Below, piece after piece: positions 7,847 to 15,977 of a stretch of DNA of 36,796 nucleotides; within the stretch, counting starts at the first letter, position 1; each line of letters begins with the position of its first letter. The DNA is from Chloroflexota bacterium (GTDB taxonomy: Bacteria > Chloroflexota > Anaerolineae > J036 > Brachytrichaceae). The stretch covers positions 1 to 36,796 of the forward strand of contig JAMDDR010000430.1 in NCBI GenBank assembly GCA_023488685.1, read 5' to 3'. The notes beneath the pieces were generated by a model. It made no database searches. It had not been told where the DNA came from and was given only the letters and a program-made list of their open reading frames with translations. Both the position numbers and the translations under genes were made by a program.

Positions 7847-9058
7847 ATGCCGACTTCACCTGAATATCTCACCGTCATCGAGCGCAGCCTGGCATGGCTA
7901 CGCGGCATGTTAGTAAACCCCGACGGGTCCCAGGGTGTATATGAGCGTTATCGAATCGACGCCGGACAGATCAATCCGTGGGTACGTCCGGATTGCACTA
8001 TGGAAGTGGCACGGCTCTTCATGGCATATGGCCAGTACGTGGGAGATGCCACCAACATGGCTATTGGTAGGCGTTTGGCCACTTATGTTGTTTCGTTACA
8101 GCGCAAGGGAGAGGTAGGGTGGCTGGATGGGTCATTTCCGTTTTACCGCTTTTGTCCGCGCCATGCTGAAGAGGTCGATATCGGCAGTTTGGAAGCGCGC
8201 GAAGTGACTTTCCCGAATGACAATGGCAAAATCCCCGAGCGCCTCGTCTGGTTCTACAGGCAAACGAATGATGAATTATTCCGCTCAGCCGTGCGGCGAT
8301 CACTTGCCTATCTGACACAGATACAAGCAGAGGATGGTTCTTTTTCACGGACGGACGAAGGCGATGAAGCGGCATTAAAGGGTGCAGATTTTGTGGCCTG
8401 GCCTGTGATCGCCCTCATGCAGGGAGCCATGCTCTTCCATGAGGAGGAGTATCGCATGGCAGCCGTACGGGGCATCAGTTGGTTGTATGAGCAGATCACG
8501 CCGTCAGGGCGCATGCGTACCAGCTTCGAAACCGCACAAACCGAAGCATGGCGGCCTCCCTCGTCAGAAACGGCAGTGGCACTCAAAGCCTTTGCGACTG
8601 TTGCGCGCTTCACCAGGGATCCGGCGGCCTGGGATGGGATGACAAAGCTTGGGAAGGCGCTCATCGCCTGGCAGGATGAGAGCGGCGCAATCCGCAATGG
8701 TGATGAGGCATCACGCGATGCCTCGCTGCAGAACGACCCCGATCTGACGGACATGGTTTATACCAATGGTTATGCTTTGTTGGCGCTGCAGGATGCATTC
8801 CGTGCCAATGGCAACGCGGTTTACCGCGTTGCTGCAGAGCGGTTGGCCCAATTCCTGGCACGCGTGCAATGCCAGGGCGAATCGGACCAATGGGATGGGA
8901 GTTGGCGCGGAAGTTACAGCCTCAGTTTGCAGCGCTGGCACGGGCGCGCGAACCAAAACAACGAATTGGACGAGGGTGGTATGTACTCAGCCTATACGGG
9001 TTGGAGCACGGCGCCCATCGCTTATGGATTATTAAGGTTATTGCCCAAGAAAAAGTAA
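7847..9058 (+). CDS. Conserved hypothetical, probable alpha/alpha-toroid (glycan-processing-like) protein
   Basis: 403 aa of repeated helical units with W/G/D-rich motifs (TQIQAEDGSFSRTDEGD, IAWQDESGAIRNGDEASRD, GYALLALQDAF); complete ORF with ATG. Confidence 0.65.
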   Translation: MPTSPEYLTVIERSLAWLRGMLVNPDGSQGVYERYRIDAGQINPWVRPDCTMEVARLFMAYGQYVGDATNMAIGRRLATYVVSLQRKGEVGWLDGSFPFYRFCPRHAEEVDIGSLEAREVTFPNDNGKIPERLVWFYRQTNDELFRSAVRRSLAYLTQIQAEDGSFSRTDEGDEAALKGADFVAWPVIALMQGAMLFHEEEYRMAAVRGISWLYEQITPSGRMRTSFETAQTEAWRPPSSETAVALKAFATVARFTRDPAAWDGMTKLGKALIAWQDESGAIRNGDEASRDASLQNDPDLTDMVYTNGYALLALQDAFRANGNAVYRVAAERLAQFLARVQCQGESDQWDGSWRGSYSLSLQRWHGRANQNNELDEGGMYSAYTGWSTAPIAYGLLRLLPKKK

Positions 9059-9067
9059 CAGGAATGC

Positions 9068-9100
9068 AGACTCCCGGAGTCTCCGAGACTCCGGGAGTCT
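9068..9100. terminator. Perfect 15-bp hairpin immediately after the 403-aa CDS
   Basis: AGACTCCCGGAGTCT ccg AGACTCCGGGAGTCT, 10 bp after the stop codon; no downstream T-tract. Confidence 0.6.
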
Positions 9101-9135
9101 AGTCTACATCGGGTTGAATCACGTACAATGAGATC

Positions 9136-9468
9136 ATGAGAACGCCGGCCGGCAAAGAGTGCCGCTATTATTACGCAGACTACTTTCGGGGGCGTGAGAA
9201 ACAAGAGTGTCGCTTGCTGGAACTCAATCCAGATGGGGGAAAATGGAAGCCTAGTCTATGTTCCAGTTGCCCCGTTCCTGATATTCTGCGCCAAAACGCC
9301 TGTCCTAACATCGTGCTCGAAGGAAAAGTTCATAAGTCGCTCTTAGGCTTGCGCGAGCAAGTCAATGTATATGCCGTTTGTACGCATAAGATGACTGAGG
9401 TAGAGAACCCTGCCGTCGGGTGCGGCGAGTGTCACTTGCATCGCCCCGGCGCGCAGATTTTCAAATGA
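9136..9468 (+). CDS. Cysteine-rich conserved hypothetical protein (possible metal-binding)
   Basis: 110 aa; spaced Cys including CSSC, C-N-I, VCTHK and GCGECHLH. Confidence 0.6.
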   Translation: MRTPAGKECRYYYADYFRGREKQECRLLELNPDGGKWKPSLCSSCPVPDILRQNACPNIVLEGKVHKSLLGLREQVNVYAVCTHKMTEVENPAVGCGECHLHRPGAQIFK

Positions 9469-9525
9469 CCGGCCTGCTGCCAATGGCACCGGGTGTGTCT
9501 TCGGGCGAGGCACCTAAGGCGACAG

Positions 9526-10599
9526 ATGCAAACGATCTTCTCCGATCTTCATGCCAGGCATCATCCAGGGTTGGAGTTCTACGAGGGTGAGCTGAAACAC
9601 TACCACGACACACCGAATCGCGCGCAAATCGTCCTGGATGCGTTGCGGAGTGCCGGTTGTGCGGCGCCTAGTGCGCCCCAGGATTTTGGGCTGGATCCCA
9701 TCCTGGCGGTTCACCGGGCCGATTACGTGACCTATCTGCAGCGTGCTTATGCTGATTGGGTCGGCGACGGTGGCATCCCGGCGGGGGTATTTCCTGACGT
9801 GTTTCCTATGCGATCGGCCATGCGTCATGGTGGCCGAATCCTGCGGCCAACAAAGCCATCCGCCCTGGCAGGTTATTACAGTTTTGATCTCACCGCTATC
9901 ATCGTGGAAGGGACCTGGGAAGCGGTGTATCACTCGGCGCAATGTGCGCTGACGGCGGCTCGGATCGTGCACGCGGGTGCGCCAGCGGCGTTCGCGTTGT
10001 GCCGGCCGCCAGGACACCACGCGCACGCTGATCTGTGCGGTGGTTATTGTTTTCTGAACAACGCGTCCATTGCTTCTCATTGGCTGGCATCCTCCACGAG
10101 CACGGCCAAAGAAGGGCAGACGAGGGTTGCACTGCTCGATATCGATTTCCATCATGGCAACGGCTCACAAGACATTTTCTACTCGCGTGATGATGTGTTG
10201 TTCGTCTCATTGCACGGCGATCCGTCGCGCCAGTACCCCTATTTCATAGGTGCCGCCGATGAGTGTGGCGAAGGCCCAGGCTACGGATACACAGTCAATT
10301 TCCCACTTGAACAAGGTGTTGGCGATGAGCGCTACCTGGATGTGCTCGCACAGGCGTGCGAACGGGTTGCACGGTATGCGCCATCCTATTTGGTCATCTC
10401 CCTGGGCGTGGATACTTATCAGTTCGACCCGTTGGGCGATTTTGCGCTCACCAGCGCGATCTACCCGCGCATCGGCGCACTCATCGCGCAACTCGGTTTG
10501 CCGACGGTGTTTATCATGGAGGGCGGTTACGCGATTGAACAACTCGGGCTGAATGTCGCCGGTGTGTTGAGTGGGTTTGAAGAGGTAAGGCCCTCGTGA
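9526..10599 (+). CDS. Histone deacetylase superfamily / acetylpolyamine amidohydrolase-like
   Basis: ALCRPPGHHAHADLCGGYCFLNNASIA, ALLDIDFHHGNGSQDIFY, VISLGVDTYQFDPLGDFALT, FIMEGGYA; ATG at 9526 preferred over the longer ORF start at 9493. Confidence 0.93.
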   Translation: MQTIFSDLHARHHPGLEFYEGELKHYHDTPNRAQIVLDALRSAGCAAPSAPQDFGLDPILAVHRADYVTYLQRAYADWVGDGGIPAGVFPDVFPMRSAMRHGGRILRPTKPSALAGYYSFDLTAIIVEGTWEAVYHSAQCALTAARIVHAGAPAAFALCRPPGHHAHADLCGGYCFLNNASIASHWLASSTSTAKEGQTRVALLDIDFHHGNGSQDIFYSRDDVLFVSLHGDPSRQYPYFIGAADECGEGPGYGYTVNFPLEQGVGDERYLDVLAQACERVARYAPSYLVISLGVDTYQFDPLGDFALTSAIYPRIGALIAQLGLPTVFIMEGGYAIEQLGLNVAGVLSGFEEVRPS

Positions 10600-10690
10600 C
10601 CATTCATCCATATCGGATGTCGTCGGGCGGCAGAGGCGATCGACCGGTTCCCAATCGCGCAAAGCACAACACAAACGAGAGGTATAAACG

Positions 10691-11506
10691 ATGTCACAGA
10701 TGGATTTGAAAGGTAGGTGGGCGTTGATCCTGGGCGCGTCGAGCGGTTTTGGGGCGGCTACGGCGCTCGAACTGGCTCGCAACGGCGTTAACATCATCGG
10801 GTTGCATCTCGACCGTGGCGCAGCGCTGGAAAGTGTGAAGAAATTAGTCGCCGAAATCGAGAGCTGTGGTGTGCTGGCACATTTCACGAACATGAATATT
10901 GCCAACGCCGAGAAGCGCACCGAGGCCATCGCCAGGATCAAGGAAATTCTGGCGGCTGCGTTGCAAGGTCCGAAAATCCTGCACGTCGTCATGCACTCGG
11001 TGGCGTTCGGTTCGCTGTTGCCGTTCATTGGTGATGAGATATCGAAGACATTGACGCAGGCACAAGTGGAGATGACGCTCGACGTCATGGCGAATAGCCT
11101 GGTGTATTGGGTGCAAGATTTGTGGCGCAATGGGTTGCTCGGTCGTGGTTCTCGTGTCTTTAGCATGACGAGTGCCGGCAGCGTGCAGGTGTTCGCGACG
11201 TACGGCGCTGTGTCGGCGGCAAAAGCCGCGCTGGAGTCGCACACACGCCAACTGGCGCTCGAAATGGGTCAGTATGGGGTACTGGTGAACTGCATCATGG
11301 CAGGTGTGACCGACACGCCGGCGTTGCGCAAGATCCCTGGCAACGAGAAGTTGATCGAAGGGGCGTTGCGGCGCAATCCTGGTGGCCGGCTCACCACTAC
11401 CGCCGATGTTGCCAAGACGATTCGTGTCCTATCTGATCCGGACATTGAATGGATCAGTGGATCAAACATCGTTGTCGACGGCGGTGAACTGGTGGCCGGT
11501 AACTAG
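10691..11506 (+). CDS. SDR family oxidoreductase, enoyl-ACP reductase-like (Y-x6-K)
   Basis: ALILGASSGFGAATALELA; HSVAFGSLLPF; YGAVSAAKAALESHTRQLALEMG; GSNIVVDGGELV. Confidence 0.85.
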   Translation: MSQMDLKGRWALILGASSGFGAATALELARNGVNIIGLHLDRGAALESVKKLVAEIESCGVLAHFTNMNIANAEKRTEAIARIKEILAAALQGPKILHVVMHSVAFGSLLPFIGDEISKTLTQAQVEMTLDVMANSLVYWVQDLWRNGLLGRGSRVFSMTSAGSVQVFATYGAVSAAKAALESHTRQLALEMGQYGVLVNCIMAGVTDTPALRKIPGNEKLIEGALRRNPGGRLTTTADVAKTIRVLSDPDIEWISGSNIVVDGGELVAGN

Positions 11507-12016
11507 CCGCTCATCACAGGCAGCACGCACGCCGCAGGTGGTGCATCTGCGCGCATCGCTGTGGCTGCGGTGTGGTCCTGCTGGTTCACGTGCGCCTGCG
11601 CGCATCTCGGCCACGACGCGTAGCAGCTCTGCCTTTAAATCGTCCGTGTAATCGATGGCAAACTGCCGATCACTGTATTTGATAATGCCGTACACGGGCC
11701 GGATCGCCCAGTTCTCTTCGACCAATAGACAGTAGGCCGCCAACTGTAGGATGTGGCCCTCACGCGGTGCTGCGGGGGCAAGGCTTGATTTCACCTCTAC
11801 CGGGACGATGCTGTTGTTTTCGTGCACCAGGTAATCGGGCTTGCCGGTGATATTGTGGCTGGCTGAAAATAGCGCCTGCTCGTTGCGCTGCCATGCGCTC
11901 GTGTCGGCATAAATAACGCGCCCGCGTGGCAGGCCCGTCCTTTGGCGCACCCAACGTGACAGCACCAAGGTTCCGAGCGCGAGCAGCAGGAAGAGGACGG
12001 CAACAACCACATCCAT
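11462..12016 (-). CDS. Stand-alone Cas4/Dna2-like PD-(D/E)XK nuclease with an N-terminal transmembrane helix
   Basis: MDVVVAVLFLLLALGTLVLSRW (TM); GKPDYLVHENNSIVPVEVKSS (D...ExK); QLAAYCLLVEEN; RCTTCGVRAACDE. Confidence 0.8.
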   Translation of the reverse strand: MDVVVAVLFLLLALGTLVLSRWVRQRTGLPRGRVIYADTSAWQRNEQALFSASHNITGKPDYLVHENNSIVPVEVKSSLAPAAPREGHILQLAAYCLLVEENWAIRPVYGIIKYSDRQFAIDYTDDLKAELLRVVAEMRAGAREPAGPHRSHSDARRCTTCGVRAACDERLVTGHQFTAVDNDV

Positions 12017-12126
12017 TTTGGATTTTAGATTTTAGATTTCCGATTTTCGCATTGAGTTCGTGGACAAGTGATCTGCCTGGCCGGCAATCCCAAATCGAAA
12101 ATCCCAAATCGAAAATCGAAAATCAG
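12016..12126. repeat. Intergenic heptad repeat pair filling the fabL/Cas4-like gap
   Basis: ATTTTGG ATTTTAG ATTTTAG ATTTCCG ATTTTCG (12016-12050) and CAATCCC AAATCGA AAATCCC AAATCGA AAATCGA AAATCAG (12085-12126). Confidence 0.95.
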
Positions 12127-12890
12127 GTGACTGCGATCATGTAGCCGCCGTCGATCACGATTACTTGACCGCGGATCATGCACGCGTCTGGACTGCATAG
12201 GAACGCGATGCAGTTAGCGACATCCTGTGGCTCTACGATCCGGCCGGCCGGCGTACGGTTGACGGCGCCTTGTACCATTACGTCGCGGCCCAAGCTGAAG
12301 TAATTCAAGGCGTCGGTGTTGATGATGCCGGGCGATACAGCGTTGACGACGATGTTGTACCTGGAAAACTCGACGGCACAGTAGCGCGTGACCGCTTCAA
12401 GCGCACTCTTGGACGCGCCGATGACCACGTAGTCGGGTAGGGTGCGCGCACTGCCAATGCTACTCACGTTGACAATGGCACCGCTGCCACGCTTCTGCAT
12501 CAATGGCACGGCCCTTTGAGATGTGAACAGCGCCGCACGCGCGTTGACGTTCATCGTCCAGTCCCAGCCCTTGACCTTTTGCTCCATGACCGGCCGGGCA
12601 TAACCGGAAGCGGCATTATTGACCAGGATATCCAGCCCATGGAACTGCTGGTCGATTTCATCAAAGAGCCTGTCAATTTCCTCTGGTTCGCTGATATCCG
12701 CCTTTACAATCAAAGCCTGACGCCCCAGCGCTTCTATCTCGCGTGCTGTTTCTTCGGCTGCGCTGCGCTTACGCAGGTAATTGACGACGATATCTGCACC
12801 GAGCTTTGCCAGATGCAGCGCTGTAACCTTGCCGATCCCGCGCCCGCTGCCGGTAATCAGTGCGATTTTGTTTGAGAAGTCGAAAGACAT
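12123..12890 (-). CDS. fabL: FabL-type enoyl-[acyl-carrier-protein] reductase
   Basis: ALITGSGRGIGKVTALHLAKLGADIVVNYLRKRSAAEETAREIE; YVVIGASKSALEAVTRYCAVEF; NTDALNYF; TPAGRIVEPQDVANCIAFLCSPDACMIRGQVIVIDGGY. Start set at MSFDFSNK (12890); the upstream extension is repeat-derived. Confidence 0.85.
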   Translation of the reverse strand: MSFDFSNKIALITGSGRGIGKVTALHLAKLGADIVVNYLRKRSAAEETAREIEALGRQALIVKADISEPEEIDRLFDEIDQQFHGLDILVNNAASGYARPVMEQKVKGWDWTMNVNARAALFTSQRAVPLMQKRGSGAIVNVSSIGSARTLPDYVVIGASKSALEAVTRYCAVEFSRYNIVVNAVSPGIINTDALNYFSLGRDVMVQGAVNRTPAGRIVEPQDVANCIAFLCSPDACMIRGQVIVIDGGYMIAVT

Positions 12891-12936
12891 AGGTTCTTCG
12901 CCAGCTTTTTGTTTCGGAATGAGAAATTTGGGAATG

Positions 12937-12980
12937 GAGATTAGAGATTGCATATCTCCAATCTCTAATCTCTAATCTCC
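12937..12980. repeat. Heptad inverted repeat between the receiver-DUF309 gene and fabL
   Basis: GAGATTAGAGATTG (12937-12950) / CAATCTCTAATCTC (12959-12972), followed by further TAATCTC units. Confidence 0.95.
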
Positions 12981-13771
12981 ATTTGTACAGGTTTTAACAA
13001 CACCGGGTTGAACTCCGCGATACGCTGAGGGCCAAGGCGTTCGAGTTCGGCCTGGGCGGCTCGCGCATCGTGGCGCAGTTGTGCGACATCGACGCCTTGG
13101 CAAACCTCAGGCAATGGGTTCAGGTATTGCCAGGCACGTTGGAACATTTTGATGGCGCCCGTGTAATTGTGTCGCTGGATCTGGTAATAGGCCACACCGA
13201 TCTGCAAAATGCCCTGGTAAAGCTGGCGGATCGGTCCTGGCTCTTCGCGCCATGCCTGTTCAAGGGTCTCGTGTTGCTCGAAATATGCACCGGCATTGAA
13301 CTCGTGGATGCCTTTGAGCAGCAACTCGGCCGGCGCTTGTGCGGACTGCCGCAATAGTTCATCACGCTCGTCTACACCGCCGCGAGCGTAGGTGCGAATC
13401 ATGCCGGCAACGTTGGACTTAAATGCGCCGTTGCTGATGACGGCGTCACAGCCGGCTTTGCGGGCTTGCTCTAAAGTGTCTGTATGTGTGTGTGATCCGA
13501 ATGCGAGCACGGGGATGCGTCGTGTAGCCGGATTAGTTTTGGCGGTAACAACCCATTGGCGCCAATCCACGGCTTTGATATTGAGATCGACAATGATCAA
13601 CGCCGGTTGCTGTGCCACGAGATAGGGGATGACATATTCAGCAACCACGGGCGCGTTGTTGACGAACTCCACCTCATAGCCCAGGGTGTGTCCCGCTGAG
13701 CTGATAGGCTCTTGGAAGAAAAGATCCTCAACGAGAGCGACGATTCGCCTTTCACTTTCAGCCATTGCCAT
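12965..13771 (-). CDS. Receiver-like domain fused to a DUF309 domain
   Basis: N-term ALVEDLFF...ALIIVDLNIK...VLAFGSHT...AVISNGAFKSN (receiver-like D and K positions); C-term LLKGIHEFNAGAYFEQHETLEQAWREEPGPIRQLYQGILQIGVAYYQIQRHNYTGAIKMFQRAWQYL (DUF309). Confidence 0.85.
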   Translation of the reverse strand: MAMAESERRIVALVEDLFFQEPISSAGHTLGYEVEFVNNAPVVAEYVIPYLVAQQPALIIVDLNIKAVDWRQWVVTAKTNPATRRIPVLAFGSHTHTDTLEQARKAGCDAVISNGAFKSNVAGMIRTYARGGVDERDELLRQSAQAPAELLLKGIHEFNAGAYFEQHETLEQAWREEPGPIRQLYQGILQIGVAYYQIQRHNYTGAIKMFQRAWQYLNPLPEVCQGVDVAQLRHDARAAQAELERLGPQRIAEFNPVLLKPVQMEIRD

Positions 13772-14510
13772 CCATTATCGCAAGTATCTCCAACTCCATC
13801 CACTGCGTTTCGGTGGTGCGCACGTAAGCGAACTGATACTCGCCGGAGCTGGCCGTCGCGCGGTAGTTGTCCACCCATGCCACGAAGCCCAGGGAACCAC
13901 GCGGCGGTCCGGGTGCGCGCAATAGCTCGCGCCCATCCAGGCGAAAGATAACCGTCTCTGGCAACCATTCGACTTCGTATTCGTGCCACGCCGTCATATC
14001 GACATCCAGCATCGCCTCGCGCGCGTTGACGGCAGCGCGCGCCGTGGTCATGGCTAACGCGGAGATGAATGGGATTTTCAACACCAGGTTGAATGCACGT
14101 CCGGCGACGGCCACGAACCCCTTGGGCCATTGACCGCCGTTGAGCATGGCCGCTTTAAAACCGTGGCCGGGCATGCCGCGCGCCACCTGCAAGTCTGATT
14201 CGGGCGAGCTATAGAAGAACCATACGTTGCTCGGTGATTCCAGCAGGCTGCCATCACGAGAAAAAGGATGATTCCAGAACCCGAAGCCGGCCGTTCCTTT
14301 CAGGGCCTGATGTGAGCAGCGCGCGCGCAGGCACAGGCGTTGGGGGGGATGGTTGGCGAAGCGACGTGGCAGGGTATGCTCGTAGTCGTCCAATTGGGCA
14401 TCGGTGTAGGTGTCTGCGCTGGTGGGGGGAATGATGAGACGATAACGGTTGCCAGCGCGTTCTATATGCCCACCGTTGACCAGGTGTTCGCGCAACACAG
14501 TAATACTCAT
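13758..14510 (-). CDS. GH16/concanavalin-like (jelly-roll) fold protein
   Basis: FGFWNHPFSRDG...WFFYSSPESDLQ...WHEYEVEWLPETVIFRLDGRELLRAPGPPRGSLGFVAWVDNY; start at MSITVLREHL (14510). Confidence 0.7.
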   Translation of the reverse strand: MSITVLREHLVNGGHIERAGNRYRLIIPPTSADTYTDAQLDDYEHTLPRRFANHPPQRLCLRARCSHQALKGTAGFGFWNHPFSRDGSLLESPSNVWFFYSSPESDLQVARGMPGHGFKAAMLNGGQWPKGFVAVAGRAFNLVLKIPFISALAMTTARAAVNAREAMLDVDMTAWHEYEVEWLPETVIFRLDGRELLRAPGPPRGSLGFVAWVDNYRATASSGEYQFAYVRTTETQWMELEILAIMDGNG

Positions 14511-14598
14511 TGCCCTATTATCAGGCCGGCTACCACTGCTATACTCCCTTCGTTGAACGGGCGTGATTGGAGCGCCCGGAAAGCTTGGGGGTAGGGGT

Positions 14599-14886
14599 AT
14601 GGATATCAGACAGTTTAAAGATTCTCTTGCTACTGCAGTGCCATCTGCGTCATTCAGCAACGCTCTCCAGGCACTCTGGTACGATGCAAAAGGTGACTGG
14701 CAGACGGCGCATACGCGCGCACAGGCACAAGCAGATTCTAACGGTGCGTGGGTGCATGCTTACCTGCACCGCAAAGAAGGTGATCTGTCCAACGCGGCGT
14801 ATTGGTATCGTCGTGCTGGAAAGCCGGTTGCGTCCGTTTCACTTGAGGATGAGTGGGAAACACTGGTAACAACCCTGCTTGCATAA
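14599..14886 (+). CDS. Conserved small hypothetical protein
   Basis: MDIRQFKDSLATAVPSASFSNALQALWYDAKGDWQTAHTRAQAQADSNGAWVHAYLHRKEGDLSNAAYWYRRAGKP; GGGG-rich SD upstream of ATG 14599. Confidence 0.75.
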   Translation: MDIRQFKDSLATAVPSASFSNALQALWYDAKGDWQTAHTRAQAQADSNGAWVHAYLHRKEGDLSNAAYWYRRAGKPVASVSLEDEWETLVTTLLA

Positions 14887-14978
14887 CGTTTGCGCCTGTA
14901 TACCAGTGATGCGTTGATCTGCAAATCAATACCTATGAGCCAGTGACCGCCTTGCAACGCGCACAGGACGGGTTGAGG

Positions 14979-15977
14979 TTAACCTCTTCGTGAGATCATA
15001 CCGCTGGTGTTGACCAGCACAATCCCAACGAGGATGAACACCCCACCCAGAAGAGCCCAAATCGTTGGCGTCTCCCCGAGCCATAACCAGGCGATGATGA
15101 TCGCGACCATGGGGATCAGGAAGAGAAAACTCCCCGCCTTGGATGCTGGCGTGCGAGAGAGCACATACGACCAACTCACGTAACCAATCGCGGCGGGGAA
15201 CACGCCCATGTAAATCACCGCGAGTGTGGCGCCTACGGATGCCGTGCTCATCTGCTGGACCAACCCCGGGGAGAAGACGAGTAGGAAGAAGGTACCGGCC
15301 CAGATCGCGCAAGCTGTGTACTGTAGCGGGCTGTAGCGCCTCAGCAAAGGCTTCTGACCGACAATATAGATCGCCTGTGCGACGGCTGCGGCGAGGACGA
15401 TGATGGCGCTGGAGGAGAGTTGGAGACCCGTGTCGGGGTCGAGGGTGACCACCGCAACCCCAATGAAACTCAGAAATACTCCCAACCATGCCAGTAATCT
15501 CAGCCGCTCGTGCAGGAATACCACGGCGAGCAATGCCACGTAGATCGGTGCAGAGGCGATGATGAGGCTGGCTGTTCCGGCGGCGATATTCTGTTCGCCC
15601 GCGTTCAAGGTGATGTTGTAGAGGGTAAAACCGATGAAACCCGAGAGGGCGATGGCGGGCCAGTCCCGCAGGCGAGGTAGGGGCATCTTCGTCGCAATCG
15701 CATAAACGGCCAAAATGGCCGACGCTGTCAGGTAACGCAAGAGTGCGACACTCTGGGGTGAATAGGAGCGCAGGCCGGCTCGTATCCCGGCAAAAGCGGA
15801 TGCCCACAGCACGATGGTGACCGCGGCGGCGCTTACGGTGCGCCAGTCAACTCGGATGGTCAACGATTGGATATGCGAAGATAGGTGGTAACACAACAGG
15901 TTGAGTCTTTCTTCCATTTCGATCAGATGCTTTATTGTGATGAGTAACATCATAGCGGTTTCTTCCATCCTCCACAA
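14979..15977 (-). CDS. EamA/DMT family transporter
   Basis: Ten hydrophobic segments, VLWASAFAGIRAGLRSYSPQSVALLRYL, PIYVALLAVVFLHERLRLLAWLGVFLSFIGVAVV, WLWLGETPTIWALLGGVFILVGIVLVN; true start probably downstream of 15977. Confidence 0.9.
   Translation of the reverse strand: MWRMEETAMMLLITIKHLIEMEERLNLLCYHLSSHIQSLTIRVDWRTVSAAAVTIVLWASAFAGIRAGLRSYSPQSVALLRYLTASAILAVYAIATKMPLPRLRDWPAIALSGFIGFTLYNITLNAGEQNIAAGTASLIIASAPIYVALLAVVFLHERLRLLAWLGVFLSFIGVAVVTLDPDTGLQLSSSAIIVLAAAVAQAIYIVGQKPLLRRYSPLQYTACAIWAGTFFLLVFSPGLVQQMSTASVGATLAVIYMGVFPAAIGYVSWSYVLSRTPASKAGSFLFLIPMVAIIIAWLWLGETPTIWALLGGVFILVGIVLVNTSGMISRRG

Noticed and set aside
9061-9102. CRISPR-like repeat
   Set aside because: Single hairpin only, no spacer-repeat periodicity; no CRISPR array anywhere in the window despite the Cas4-like gene.
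10207-11244. 345-aa minus-strand ORF across the HDAC-like and SDR genes
   Set aside because: Antisense to two convincing coding regions and no domain resemblance.
11462-12016. Evidence of a CRISPR-Cas locus from the Cas4-like gene
   Set aside because: No cas1, cas2, effector or array nearby; stand-alone Cas4-like proteins are common outside CRISPR.
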